A DNA stretch of 64,000 bases from NCBI RefSeq assembly GCF_004153445.1, contig NZ_SDQC01000009.1, positions 30,974 through 94,973 on the forward strand. Reading direction: 5' to 3'. Origin of the DNA: Allopusillimonas soli. GTDB lineage: Bacteria; Pseudomonadota; Gammaproteobacteria; Burkholderiales; Burkholderiaceae_B. The position numbers were made by a program, and so were the translations under genes. The notes under the pieces are model-generated. The model did not search any database. It was not told the DNA's origin and saw only the letters and a program-made list of their open reading frames with translations. This document shows positions 37,744-46,610 of this stretch, piece by piece (positions within the stretch are counted from its first letter, which is position 1; every line of letters begins with the position of its first letter).

Positions 37744-38319
37744 TCAAGCACGCATGACGTTGCGAGCAGTATCGTGCTGGACCGCGCCGCCGATCCAGCG
37801 TATATGTGCCAGATGGGGTCGATGGGGATTCAGCATCCTGGGTATATACAGACAGTCCGCATTTGTCGGCCCGTCAGGGAAGTCTATGGCTTTCAGCCAT
37901 GACAGCTGAGCCCTGGCCAGCGCGATTTCTCCGTCGTTCCCCAGGCCCTTGGCCAATTCCGCCCACAAGTCCCGACCATGCACGCGCAAGGCTGGAGTCC
38001 CGACTGCCTTGGCGGAATGCAGCCAGATCATCATGGCCCTGGCCGCCATCCTGGCTTTGGATTTCTGCAGCGCCTTGACGATACAGGCGATTTTTTCCGG
38101 ATAGAGCGCTTGGTCGGAAACCGGCTCGCCATCCAGGTAGGCAGTCAATTCGAGCTTGTGCCGGATCGCAAGCGTAAGGCGCAGGGCGTTGGCCAGCACC
38201 AGCATGTGGAGGACGGCTTCGCGATTCAGCCCCGCAACGGAATCGGAAAACGCCATCAAGTCGTCCCGATCGCTGTCGCCGGCGGCTTTGAATAACCGGT
38301 TTTTCAGTCTCCCAAGCAT
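37744..38319 (-). CDS. Hypothetical protein
   Basis: A 191-residue, mostly helical protein of unknown family beginning MLGRLKNRLFKAAGDSDRDDLMAF. A helical segment rich in hydrophobic residues (EAVLHMLVLANALRLTLAIRH) could be an amphipathic or membrane-associated helix. AAAGGA precedes the ATG at good spacing, supporting expression. It is convergent with the hydrolase gene, with the stops four bases apart. Confidence 0.6.
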   Translation of the reverse strand: MLGRLKNRLFKAAGDSDRDDLMAFSDSVAGLNREAVLHMLVLANALRLTLAIRHKLELTAYLDGEPVSDQALYPEKIACIVKALQKSKARMAARAMMIWLHSAKAVGTPALRVHGRDLWAELAKGLGNDGEIALARAQLSWLKAIDFPDGPTNADCLYIPRMLNPHRPHLAHIRWIGGAVQHDTARNVMRA

Positions 38320-38568
38320 GGCCGTCCTTTACATATTTTCATTAATAACAACTTTGCTTACTTTTCAAGCGGGCCTTGGCGCGGATGTAAACACTGGCTA
38401 TGGTCATCGCTTTCCGGGATTGGTTTTAGTATTTTGTTGTTACATTATGCACCAAAAATCAACCGGGGGCCATAGGATGCAGTCTTTGGCAATGGGTGGG
38501 TACGTGGTTTGCTGGGGGATGTACGAGTACGGCGTAGCGGTGCGCCGGCACAATCTGACAGGTGTTCG

Positions 38569-38769
38569 ATGAGCAAGCAGAAAGATGTGAGCAAGCAGAA
38601 AGATTCTTCTTCCGTGAAACCCGCTGTCGCTCCTTCCCGGAAGCCCGATACCCGCCCCAATATATCGACGGCCGACGATGTCAATGTGGACGAGGACAAT
38701 GCAATCGAAAGCCCAAAAGAAAGCCTGACTGCAACCAAACCCGCCAAGCCGGGAAAGCCGGGGCGTTGA
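38569..38769 (+). CDS. Small lysine/serine-rich low-complexity protein
   Basis: A 66-residue hydrophilic product starting MSKQKDVSKQKDSSS, with a short internal duplication of SKQKD encoded by an 18-base tandem repeat at about 38571-38606. It ends KPAKPGKPGR and is likely disordered. There is no strong ribosome-binding site and no known family, so support is moderate at best. Confidence 0.4.
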   Translation: MSKQKDVSKQKDSSSVKPAVAPSRKPDTRPNISTADDVNVDEDNAIESPKESLTATKPAKPGKPGR

Positions 38770-38912
38770 AGTACTTGCTTATGTATTCGCAAGTGGAGAA
38801 GCCGATTCAGATCGTCCAACCATCATCGGCCAAAAGGGAATTACTCAGCCAGCGGGAAAGGATGACGCTGGCTTCTGCCGGGCGGTATCGCTGCAGCGAG
38901 CAGATGCGAGCC

Positions 38913-39065
38913 TTATGGCCGAACATCCGAGTGGGTGGCCACGATATTCCAGGTTAGGTCATATTCGACAGCGGGATAGTCGCTGCTTGCGCTTCCCCGC
39001 TTTGCCTGCGCGGAAATCGAAAGAGAGAGCAGTGCTATGGCGGCGAAGGCGGTCAATATTTTCAT
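38913..39065 (-). CDS. Small secreted peptide (50 residues)
   Basis: The frame has a classical signal peptide: MKILTAFAAIALLSLSISAQA with an AxA-type cleavage site after residue 21, leaving a mature peptide of about 29 residues (KRGSASSDYPAVEYDLTW...). AGGGGA lies seven bases before the ATG and a promoter (TGGACA-18-TATGAT) about 30 bases further up, which makes this a convincing gene despite its size. The mature part has no cysteine and is rich in polar and aromatic residues. Function unknown; it lies in a gene-poor stretch next to another short gene. Confidence 0.7.
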   Translation of the reverse strand: MKILTAFAAIALLSLSISAQAKRGSASSDYPAVEYDLTWNIVATHSDVRP

Positions 39066-39091
39066 GGCAGTCCCCTGATTGTTGTATCGCG

Positions 39092-39121
39092 ATCATAGCA
39101 ATACAAGGAATAATCTGTCCA
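39092..39121 (-). promoter_or_regulatory. Promoter of the small secreted peptide gene
   Basis: On the minus strand TGGACA (39116-39121) and TATGAT (39092-39097) are 18 bases apart, 27 bases upstream of the start codon. Confidence 0.6.
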
Positions 39122-39150
39122 TGCTGATTTCGCGCTCCCGATTTACCTCT

Positions 39151-39450
39151 CTATGATCTCTGAATCGTGATTTCGAAGTACCCCAACCCCTGCGTTTCGC
39201 CGATTTCGCGCAGCCCCTCATAACGTGCCAGCGTGGCGGCAGCCACCCAGCGTTTGATAAGGGAAACGTCCTCTTGTGATAATTCCGCTTCGGTGGCGTC
39301 TTCTGCGTATTGCCAGGCGCGGTAGGCAAGCACGACTGAGTCCGCGTCTCCCAGGCTGCGCTCGAGCGCCTTCTGGAATGTACGCTCCGCATTATTTTTT
39401 ACGTGATCAGGGACGTCGTTGGGCAAATCTTGAAGCGTTACGGTATACAT
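39151..39450 (-). CDS. Hypothetical protein
   Basis: A 99-residue acidic soluble protein starting MYTVTLQDLPNDVPDHVKNNAERTF. GGAG at proper spacing supports the ATG at 39450 rather than the in-frame GTG two codons upstream. The sequence suggests a small alpha/beta protein; no family is recognised. It precedes the secreted peptide gene on the same strand. Confidence 0.65.
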   Translation of the reverse strand: MYTVTLQDLPNDVPDHVKNNAERTFQKALERSLGDADSVVLAYRAWQYAEDATEAELSQEDVSLIKRWVAAATLARYEGLREIGETQGLGYFEITIQRS

Positions 39451-39600
39451 GGCCACTCCGCATTAAAATACTGGTTTTATAAACAGTATTTGTAGCACAA
39501 AAAAACCTGCGATGAGGCAGGTCAATTTGTGTCATTGCGAAGCAAGCAGCGTTTTGCGAAGCAATCGAAATTCTGAAAACGCTGGAAAATCGCATAATAC

Positions 39601-39674
39601 TGGAGGCGCGACTCGGAATCGAACCGGGGTACACGGATTTGCAATCCGCTGCATAACCACTCTGCCATCGCGCC
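39601..39674 (-). tRNA. tRNA-Cys (GCA)
   Basis: The minus strand folds as a 74-base tRNA with encoded CCA, discriminator U, anticodon loop ATTGCAAA (anticodon GCA), D-arm with AGAGTGGTTATGCA and T-arm GGTTCGATTCC. The U discriminator fits cysteine identity. Confidence 0.97.
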
Positions 39675-39691
39675 AGATACAGCAGTTTAAA

Positions 39692-39711
39692 GGGAAGCGC
39701 CAGCGCTTCCC
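39692..39711 (-). terminator. Hairpin after the ThDP-enzyme gene
   Basis: GGGAAGC-N6-GCTTCCC, extendable to 9 bp per arm, is followed on the minus strand by TTTAAA. It lies between the ThDP-enzyme stop (39872) and tRNA-Cys. Confidence 0.5.
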
Positions 39712-39871
39712 CTGTGGTTGGCACCGCGCTACGCGCAGCGAGCCAAGTCCAAGATTTTACACCATTATGGCTTGCGGTGCCGGTATGGCCCGTATTTGCG
39801 CCGTGGAGAAAAGATTCTTTCTGATATGGACGGCTTCGCGCGCGGGTCGGTCAGACGCATTCTTTATCGCA

Positions 39872-41413
39872 TCAGACCATCAGATCGATAAGAAACGGGG
39901 CATCCTGTCTGAAGCTGGCTCTCATCAAGTCAGCCAATTCCTCCAGTGTGGCGGCGCGGGCGGCCTCTACGCCCATGCCGTTGGCCAGTTTCACCCAGTC
40001 GATCCCTGGATTGCCAAGATCCAGCATACTCATGGCTGTGGGGCCTGGCTTTGCGCCGACGTTCTTGTACTCGCCGATAAGAATGTTGTACTTGCTGTTG
40101 TTCAGGATGACTGTCGTGACGGGCAACCGCTCCCGCGCCTGCGTCCATAGCGCCTGCAGCGTGTACATTCCCGATCCGTCGGCCTGCAAATTGATGACGC
40201 GCCTTTCGCGGTTGGCGCCCAAGGCCGCGCCAGTCGCAACTGGTGGGCCATTGCCGATAGCCCCGCCCACCATGTGCAGCCAATCGTGCGGCGCGGCGGC
40301 ATAGGTGTAGGGATAAAAACCGCGCCCATAAGATACGCTTTCATCAGCAATGATCGCGTTGTCGGGCATGAGTGCCGCCACGGTCAGAGCCAGGCTTTCG
40401 GGGGTAGCCGCACCTTTGCCGGGTTCGGGCCGGGCGCCTGCTTCGGGAAAGGCGGTGTCGGGCGCGCTCAACGCATCGGCCAGTGCCTGCAGCGCGGCCT
40501 CGACGTCCTGATCGGGACGCGCCAGCGTATAGAGTTGCGCGTTGGCAGGGTATTTGATGGAAGGCTTTCCGGGGTAGGCAAAAAAACCGACCGGCGGGGT
40601 CGTGCCGACCAGAATGATGTGTTCGAACCGTTTGAGCTTTTCTATGGACTGGTCGATGCCGTAGGGAATGCGCTCCAGCGGCAACCGCCCCTGGCCGCGA
40701 GCCACGCGTGCTGTCGTGTAGTCGGCCATGACATGGGCACCGGTTGCCTGTGCAATGCGCCAAGCCAGTTTCTGGGTGCTTGCAAGAACCTGCCGCCCCC
40801 CGACCAGCAACAGAACATTCTTCATATTGCGCAGGACGCGCGCCGCATTGAGGACGCTTGAGGGGTCGGCGGGTTGCGGAACAGGGACGGCGAGCGGTTC
40901 GGCCACGATGCCGCCTTCATCCCACGATGTATCGGATGGCAGTATCAGCGTGGCGACCTGCCCGGGCAGTGTGGAGGCAGACTGGACGGCAGCTGCGGCA
41001 TCATGGCCAACCTCGTTCGCTTGCCTGCTGGTGCGCACCCATGCCGAGACGGTGTGAGCCAGAGCTTCGGTGTCGGCGGTAAGCGGCGCATCCAGCGGAC
41101 GATGGTAGGTGGCCTGGTCACCCACAATATTGACCACGCCGCTTCGGGCGCGCCGTGCATTGTGAAGATTTCCCAGGCCATTGGACAGGCCGGGCCCACA
41201 GTGGAGCAGGGTACATGCCGGCTTGCCTGCCAGGCGATAATAGCCGTCGGCCATGCCGGTCACTATATTCTCCTGCAGTCCAAGCACGCAATGCATGCCC
41301 GGGGTTTGGTCCAGCGCCGCGACAAAATGCATTTCGCTTGTGCCCGGATTGGAGAAACACGTGTCAACACCCGCCTTAAGCAGCGTGCTGACCAGACTCT
41401 TCGCACCATTCAT
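39872..41413 (-). CDS. Thiamine-diphosphate enzyme, acetolactate synthase large-subunit family
   Basis: A ThDP-dependent decarboxylase or synthase of 513 residues. The catalytic glutamate is in LGLQENIVTGMADGYYRLAGKPA; the cofactor-binding motif of the third domain is LQADGSGMYTLQALWTQARERLPVTTVILNN, where alanine replaces the first glycine of the usual GDG. The N-terminal CFSNPGTSEMHFVAALD is typical of uncharacterised ALS-like or benzoylformate decarboxylase-like proteins. No regulatory subunit gene is adjacent, so branched-chain synthesis is unlikely; an oxoacid decarboxylase for aromatic or acid catabolism is more plausible. Confidence 0.87.
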   Translation of the reverse strand: MNGAKSLVSTLLKAGVDTCFSNPGTSEMHFVAALDQTPGMHCVLGLQENIVTGMADGYYRLAGKPACTLLHCGPGLSNGLGNLHNARRARSGVVNIVGDQATYHRPLDAPLTADTEALAHTVSAWVRTSRQANEVGHDAAAAVQSASTLPGQVATLILPSDTSWDEGGIVAEPLAVPVPQPADPSSVLNAARVLRNMKNVLLLVGGRQVLASTQKLAWRIAQATGAHVMADYTTARVARGQGRLPLERIPYGIDQSIEKLKRFEHIILVGTTPPVGFFAYPGKPSIKYPANAQLYTLARPDQDVEAALQALADALSAPDTAFPEAGARPEPGKGAATPESLALTVAALMPDNAIIADESVSYGRGFYPYTYAAAPHDWLHMVGGAIGNGPPVATGAALGANRERRVINLQADGSGMYTLQALWTQARERLPVTTVILNNSKYNILIGEYKNVGAKPGPTAMSMLDLGNPGIDWVKLANGMGVEAARAATLEELADLMRASFRQDAPFLIDLMV

Positions 41414-41606
41414 TGCAATGATATTCCTTGTTGTGAGATGTCCAGAACATGCAGCCGCTCAATCATACCCCGTTGATATCCTGCGTCTGTTCACAATGTG
41501 ATACTGACAGCGGGCCGATTGCCTGCCCGGCTACATAAAGTGCCATAATCGAAAAACACCAACCTACAAAGAGGAGATGGCGCCCCGCCGCGGCGCCGAG
41601 ACACGC

Positions 41607-42611
41607 ATGACGACATACAAACGCCGAACACTTCTCCAGGCTCTGGGTGCGCTGGCTGCATGCGGAGGCCTGCTGGGCCTGCAGCCGGCCATGGCTGCCT
41701 CTTTTCCCGATCATCCCATTACGCTCATTGTGCCCTATCCTGCTGGCGGCTCGGCGGACCTTGCGGGCCGTACCGCAGCCAAGGCCTTGGAAGGCGTGCT
41801 CGGTCAGACTGTGGTTGTGGAGAATCGGGCGGGAGCGGGTGGAAATATCGGCATTGGCGCGCTGGCCAGATCCAAGGCTGATGGCTATACCATCGGCTTA
41901 AGCACCATCGGGCCATTCGGCATCAATCCGTTCCTGTACAAGGAGCTGCCGTTCGATCCCGATAAGGATTTCGAACCCATTGCCATGGTATTGACTACGC
42001 CCAATGTCATTGCCGTGCGTGCAGATTCCCCATATAAAACGTTGGCGGATCTTGTGAAAGAAGGCAAGTCGCGCGACAAGGATCACCTGCTTAGCTATGG
42101 CACGCCTGGGGTGGGCTCATCCTTGCACCTGACGGGTGTGCAGTTGGAGCAGGCAACCGGAATGGGGTTGCTGCACGTGCCGTTCAAGGGCGTTTCGGCT
42201 TCCATGCCGGCACTGATAGGTGGGCAGATAGATATTCTCATGGACAACCTACCCAGCACGCTGTCCCATGTGCAGTCGGCCGATCGCATTCGTGCACTGG
42301 CGGTAACCTCGGCCGATCGTGTGCCGGTGCTGCCCGACGTGCCCACTGTGGCGGAGTCGGGTTATCCGGATGTCAAGGTGACATCATGGTTTGCGCTCTA
42401 TGCACCTGCTGGCACACCGGCCGATGTCATGAAAACGCTGGTCGATGCTTCACGCAAGGCCATGGTGTCACCCGAGCTGGAAAAGACTTTTACTTCCCAG
42501 GGCGGCAGCGTGGGCAATCTCTTTGGACAGGATCTTGCCGACTTCGGCAAGCAGGAAAGACAGCGCTGGGGTGCGCTCATCAAAGAGCGGCATATTTCCG
42601 TCAATAAATAA
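41607..42611 (+). CDS. Bug-family tripartite tricarboxylate solute receptor
   Basis: Bug proteins are periplasmic binding proteins, greatly expanded in Alcaligenaceae, that bind carboxylates or aromatic acids. This 334-residue protein has a twin-arginine-like signal (YKRRTLLQALGALAACGG) and family motifs ITLIVPYPAGGSADLAGR, VVVENRAGAGGNIG, GTPGVGSSLHL and LAVTSADRVPVLPDVPTVAESG. Start is uncertain: GAGGAG touches an ATG at 41577 with no spacing, so the ATG at 41607 is preferred; both read in frame. No TctA/TctB membrane genes are adjacent. Confidence 0.88.
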   Translation: MTTYKRRTLLQALGALAACGGLLGLQPAMAASFPDHPITLIVPYPAGGSADLAGRTAAKALEGVLGQTVVVENRAGAGGNIGIGALARSKADGYTIGLSTIGPFGINPFLYKELPFDPDKDFEPIAMVLTTPNVIAVRADSPYKTLADLVKEGKSRDKDHLLSYGTPGVGSSLHLTGVQLEQATGMGLLHVPFKGVSASMPALIGGQIDILMDNLPSTLSHVQSADRIRALAVTSADRVPVLPDVPTVAESGYPDVKVTSWFALYAPAGTPADVMKTLVDASRKAMVSPELEKTFTSQGGSVGNLFGQDLADFGKQERQRWGALIKERHISVNK

Positions 42612-42648
42612 CGAGCAGGCGGATTGCGCGTCCTGGCGGCCGATGCCT

Positions 42649-43950
42649 TCAACCCGCCGCTGGCGCGCGCCCCATGAGCGTCATGCCCCGCAGCGGCAGC
42701 TGGGATGCCGTCGCGGCGGCGGCGAGCAGCAGCGTGCCTGCGGCACCGAAGGAAATCAGGTGCGTGTGGAAAGTATCGTATGCCCAGCCGCCCAGCCATG
42801 AACTCAAGGTGCCGCCAATCTGATGTCCGACATAGGCCCAGCCGTACAGCACACCCACTAGTCGTACACCGTAGACATCGGCCATGATGGCCGAGGATAT
42901 GGCCACGCTTCCGGCCCAGACAATGCCTCCAATGGCGGCAACCGTATATAGCTGCCAAGGCGACATGACTTCAACCAAGGCAAAAAACCCCAAGCCGCGC
43001 ACGATATAGATGGCCATCAGGATATTGCGGCGTTCCACGATGTCGGAGAGCCTGCCCAAGGCAAGCGAACTGAAAATGGCAACAATGCCTATAAGCGCAA
43101 TGCCGAAGGAACTGGTGCCCGCGTCGAAACCGTGGTCCATGAGCATGGGCATGCCGTGCGTACCCAACAGATTCATGCTGAAGCCGCAGGCGAACAGACC
43201 GAAGGTAAGCTGCCAAAAGGGCGTAGTGCGGATGGCTTCGCGCAGTTTCAGGCTGGGTGCGTTATTCACGATGGGGCGAACGCCTGGCTTGTTGGCCTGC
43301 ACCAGCGCGCCTGCCAGAGTGTCCGCGTGTTCAGGTGCATCTTCGCGTATGACAAACAGCGCGGTTGGCACGCTGGCGATGGCAAACAATACGGCAAAGC
43401 CCAAAAGCGTTTCGCGCCAGCCGAAAGTCTGTATGCCCCAGGTGAAAACCGGCGTAAGGATGGCAATGCCCGCCATGGATCCGGCCGATAGACAGAACAG
43501 CGCCATGCCACGCTGACGTACGAACCAGCGGCTGATGACGGGTGTCACTGAAACGGGGCTGGTGAATGCCAGCCCGACGGAAAGCAGCGCGCCGAATGAG
43601 AGCATCAACGACAGTTCACTGCGCGCCACGACCGTCCATCCGACAGCGATCAGTACCAATACGGCTCCGGCCAGCAGCACTTTGCGGGTGCCCCAGGCGC
43701 TGACGAGATAGCCGGCCAGCGGCATGGCCAGGCCGTAGACCATCATGCCTACGGCGATGACGCTTGAAAGCTGGCTGCGCGTGAGGCCCAAATCGTTTGT
43801 CATGGGCAGGAAGAACGGGCCAATGCCCAGCCTCATTCCTATCGTCAGCAAAGTCAGGATGGTGGTGGCCGCCACGATGAACCAGCCGAAATAAATGCCG
43901 TTGGACGAAGACTGTCCTGTGTCTTGCCCGCCCGATGTGTTGCCGCCCAT
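42649..43950 (-). CDS. MFS transporter, monocarboxylate/oxalate-formate antiporter type
   Basis: A 433-residue carrier with 12 hydrophobic segments and MFS motif-A-like loop GRLSDIVERRN between segments 8 and 9. Overall pattern (GIYFGWFIVAATTILTLLTIGMRLGIGPFFLPM) matches family members moving carboxylates. GGGAAG precedes the ATG. It is convergent with the Bug gene and divergent from the GNAT gene; a likely role is uptake of the organic acid handled by neighbouring enzymes. Confidence 0.88.
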   Translation of the reverse strand: MGGNTSGGQDTGQSSSNGIYFGWFIVAATTILTLLTIGMRLGIGPFFLPMTNDLGLTRSQLSSVIAVGMMVYGLAMPLAGYLVSAWGTRKVLLAGAVLVLIAVGWTVVARSELSLMLSFGALLSVGLAFTSPVSVTPVISRWFVRQRGMALFCLSAGSMAGIAILTPVFTWGIQTFGWRETLLGFAVLFAIASVPTALFVIREDAPEHADTLAGALVQANKPGVRPIVNNAPSLKLREAIRTTPFWQLTFGLFACGFSMNLLGTHGMPMLMDHGFDAGTSSFGIALIGIVAIFSSLALGRLSDIVERRNILMAIYIVRGLGFFALVEVMSPWQLYTVAAIGGIVWAGSVAISSAIMADVYGVRLVGVLYGWAYVGHQIGGTLSSWLGGWAYDTFHTHLISFGAAGTLLLAAAATASQLPLRGMTLMGRAPAAG

Positions 43951-43969
43951 GTTGCTTCCCGACCCATTG

Positions 43970-43985
43970 AATGAACTAACTCATT
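43970..43985. promoter_or_regulatory. Inverted repeat between divergent MFS and GNAT genes
   Basis: AATGA-ACTAAC-TCATT is a perfect 5-bp dyad 20 bases upstream of the MFS start. It may be an operator for an unlinked regulator. Confidence 0.35.
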
Positions 43986-44072
43986 AGCAGCATACATCGT
44001 TATGAGATTTGGTTCTTTAGATATGCAGGTCAATGGTACGATTCTTCAGCCCAATCAACCTGGATATGGAAT

Positions 44073-44564
44073 ATGGACTTGGCTATCGAAGTTCGGCCTG
44101 CAACGCGCGCAGATGCACAGCAGATTTACGCCTTCATTCATGAACTGGCCGAATACGAAAAAGCGGCTCATGAAGTCGTTGCCAGCGCGGATGATGTCGT
44201 GCGAACGCTTTTTGAGGGGCGAGGGCCCGCAAAGGCGCTTATCTGCGAGCGTGCCGGCCAGGCAATTGGCTTTGCGGTCTACTTTTTCAGCTACTCAACC
44301 TGGCTGGGCCGCAGCGGCATCTATCTGGAAGACCTCTACGTTACGCCGGCCGCCCGCGGGTGCGGCGCCGGCAAGATGCTGTTGCGCCACATTGCACGCA
44401 TTGCCATGCAGGAGGGTTGCGGACGATTCGAATGGAGTGTGCTCGATTGGAACGAGCCCGCCATTCGCTTTTATCAGTCCCTGGGTGCCAAGCCACAGGA
44501 CGAATGGATACGCTACCGCCTCGCGGGAGACGCGCTGCGTGATTTCGCCCAGGACAATGGCTAG
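44073..44564 (+). CDS. GNAT N-acetyltransferase, SSAT-like
   Basis: Acetyl-CoA-dependent acetyltransferase of 163 residues. It resembles the diamine/thialysine acetyltransferase group: VRPATRADAQQIYAFIHELAEYEKAAHEV at the start, FSYSTWLGRSGIYLEDLYVTPAARGCGAGKMLLRHIARIA (acetyl-CoA binding loop RGCGAG) and VLDWNEPAIRFYQSLGA near the end. The probable acceptor is a polyamine or lysine-like amine. Its stop overlaps the stop of the convergent dehydratase gene. Confidence 0.88.
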   Translation: MDLAIEVRPATRADAQQIYAFIHELAEYEKAAHEVVASADDVVRTLFEGRGPAKALICERAGQAIGFAVYFFSYSTWLGRSGIYLEDLYVTPAARGCGAGKMLLRHIARIAMQEGCGRFEWSVLDWNEPAIRFYQSLGAKPQDEWIRYRLAGDALRDFAQDNG

Positions 44565-45493
44565 GCTGCCTTGATGTCTGGACGTGCCGCCCACTGACGT
44601 ATCTGGTCCAGCGTTGCTGTAGCGCCGCCGCAAACCACGACAAGTATTTCATCCACTTCGGCCAGTTGGGGAATCTGCTCGTAAACGGCCGCCAGACTGG
44701 CCCCGCAGGCGGGTTCGACCAGAATGCGGTGATCGTCCAGAAATCGTTCGCAGGCGTTCAGCGCCGCAATGTCCTCGACGACGACGCTGTGCACGGGGTG
44801 ACTGCGCGCCAGATCGAAGGCTTCCTGGCAAACCTGCTTCGCACCCAGCGAGGTTGCCAGGCTGGTAATCGCGTCCAGTGTGATTCGATGTCCCGCGCGC
44901 AGCGACTGCGAGAGCGAATCGGCGCCGCGTGTTTCCATGGCTATGACTGGCACGTCGTGCCAGCCATTACGCCGCAGTCCCTGTACGACGCCCGCCAACA
45001 GCCCGCCGCCGCCAACCGATAACACCACGGCACCCGGCTTCATGCCTGCGGCGGCGACCTCGTCGACAAGCGAAGCATGTCCGGCCCAGAGCAGCGGGTC
45101 GTCGAAGGGGTGGAGAAAGGCCGCGTCGTCGCTCAGCATGGACTGGGCCAGCGCATTGGCTTCCTGCCACGATGCGCCATGTACGATGACTTCGGCGTTC
45201 TCGCGCGCAATCAACGCCTTGGCGCGTTCAGTGGTGGTCTGCGGCACTACGACCGTGACCGGAATGTTGAGACATCGGCCCGCGTAAGCCACGGCCATGC
45301 CGGCATTGCCGCCGGAGGACGAGATGAAGCGGCGCTTGCCTTGCCGCGCATATGCTTCGCAGGCAGTGCCAATGCCGCGTATCTTGAACGAACCCGATGG
45401 CTGAAGCGCATCGAGCTTCAGCCACACATTGCGTTGCACCAGCAGGCTGAGAGGACGGGACTCAATAAGCGGCGATTCGATATGCAGTTTCAT
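44561..45493 (-). CDS. PLP-dependent serine/threonine dehydratase
   Basis: A fold-type II PLP enzyme of 310 residues that deaminates L-serine or L-threonine to the 2-oxoacid. The cofactor lysine is in LQPSGSFKIRG (about residue 37), the phosphate-binding loop is VLSVGGGGLLAGV, and SSSGGNAGMAVAYAG supplies the substrate loop. At 310 residues it lacks the ACT-like regulatory domain of biosynthetic IlvA, so it matches catabolic serine dehydratases. No clear Shine-Dalgarno is seen. Confidence 0.88.
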   Translation of the reverse strand: MKLHIESPLIESRPLSLLVQRNVWLKLDALQPSGSFKIRGIGTACEAYARQGKRRFISSSGGNAGMAVAYAGRCLNIPVTVVVPQTTTERAKALIARENAEVIVHGASWQEANALAQSMLSDDAAFLHPFDDPLLWAGHASLVDEVAAAGMKPGAVVLSVGGGGLLAGVVQGLRRNGWHDVPVIAMETRGADSLSQSLRAGHRITLDAITSLATSLGAKQVCQEAFDLARSHPVHSVVVEDIAALNACERFLDDHRILVEPACGASLAAVYEQIPQLAEVDEILVVVCGGATATLDQIRQWAARPDIKAA

Positions 45494-45569
45494 GAGAGGA
45501 AGGGCTGGCAGGATGAGGAAGACGCATTGCCAAGGATTGTGGAACCGTGCCGCCGTTGCGTCAATACAT

Positions 45570-46499
45570 TCATGATGGCTTGTTCGAATGCCGCGGATTC
45601 TGCCTTGCTGCCTGTACGTGGCGCAGGAAGTGAGGCAGCGACATATTCACCAGCCTGTGCGCCGTGGATGCCGCCATGACGATGCGTGACGACGTGGCGT
45701 CACCCTGCAGGCGCTTGAACACTACGCCGGGTGGCTTGGTTTGGCTGTAGATGCTGGGCACGATCGAGACGCCCAAACCTGCAGCCACCAATGCCAAGGT
45801 GGTACTGTTTTCCTGAACCTCCTGCACAATGGTGGGTGTGAAGCCTGCCTGGGCGGTAAGTGTGGTGATGTGTTCGAACAGTCCGCAGCCCGAAGCCTGC
45901 GGGAAAAGAATAAAGTCTTCGCGAGCCAGCTGTTCCAGCCTGATGCGCCGTGTGGCGCTTGCCAGCGGATGGTGCTGGGCGACGGCCAATACGAGCTCAT
46001 CCCGCCAAAGATCTGTGGTTTCCAGGGTGGGTGGCGCCTTGAAACTGGATGACGGGCGCAGGAAGCCAACGTCTATGTCGCCGGAACTCAGCGCCTGCAG
46101 CTGTTCGCCCGTTGAGAGATGCCGCAAGGCCAGCTCGATGCGCGGATACCGGCCGCGAAAACCCTGCAGTATGTGTGGGAAGGCGTCAAACATGGGTACC
46201 GAAGCCGTAAAGGCTATGCGCAGCATGCCGGCTTGCCCGTCCTTTGTCCAGGCGCACAGTGCCCTGGCATGCGCATATTGCGCCAGGATTTCCGTTGCAC
46301 GTTCCAGGAACAGGGCGCCCGCATGCGTGAGCTTCACGACGCGGCGCGTACGCTCGAACAATTGCACACCCAGATCCTCCTCAAGCAGCTTGATTTGCTG
46401 GCTGAGGGGCGGCTGGCTGATGTGCAGCTTCTTTGCGGCACCGCTGAAGCTCAATTCCTGGGCTACGGCAACAAAATAATTGAGCTGCCTGAAATCCAT
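45570..46499 (-). CDS. LysR family transcriptional regulator
   Basis: A 309-residue LysR protein with the N-terminal helix-turn-helix MDFRQLNYFVAVAQELSFSGAAKKLHISQPPLSQQIKLLEEDLGVQLFERTRR and an inducer-binding domain. The N-terminal pattern is close to the CatM/BenM group that controls aromatic-acid breakdown. It is divergent from the Bug-GalB-GalC genes and separated by a T-N11-A box, so it is probably their regulator. Confidence 0.93.
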   Translation of the reverse strand: MDFRQLNYFVAVAQELSFSGAAKKLHISQPPLSQQIKLLEEDLGVQLFERTRRVVKLTHAGALFLERATEILAQYAHARALCAWTKDGQAGMLRIAFTASVPMFDAFPHILQGFRGRYPRIELALRHLSTGEQLQALSSGDIDVGFLRPSSSFKAPPTLETTDLWRDELVLAVAQHHPLASATRRIRLEQLAREDFILFPQASGCGLFEHITTLTAQAGFTPTIVQEVQENSTTLALVAAGLGVSIVPSIYSQTKPPGVVFKRLQGDATSSRIVMAASTAHRLVNMSLPHFLRHVQAARQNPRHSNKPS

Positions 46500-46504
46500 T
46501 ACTT

Positions 46505-46530
46505 ATCTCGATATCGAATAAATATGAGAT
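46505..46530. promoter_or_regulatory. LysR-type binding site between regulator and Bug gene
   Basis: ATAT-N7-ATAT (46511-46525) fits the T-N11-A LysR box and is nested in a longer dyad, ATCTC (46505-46509) with GAGAT (46526-46530). It lies next to the LysR start codon. Confidence 0.65.
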
Positions 46531-46610
46531 TTTAATAGTATTGGACTGTATAAGTAAGCACAAAGACAATGATGGCTGCATCATCCTTAAATGAACCAGG
46601 AGACAGCACA

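Noticed and set aside
38780..38957. Possible 59-residue plus-strand protein
   Set aside because: No ribosome-binding site, and it ends antisense to the secreted-peptide gene, which has much better signals.
39083..39109. Interrupted dyad TTGTAT...ATACAA as a terminator
   Set aside because: It overlaps the -10 region of the small peptide promoter and has no T-run; at most it could be an operator.
41577..41606. ATG at 41577 as the Bug gene start
   Set aside because: GAGGAG touches this ATG with no spacer, so it cannot serve it; the extra ten residues would only lengthen the signal region. The ATG at 41607 is used instead, with low certainty.
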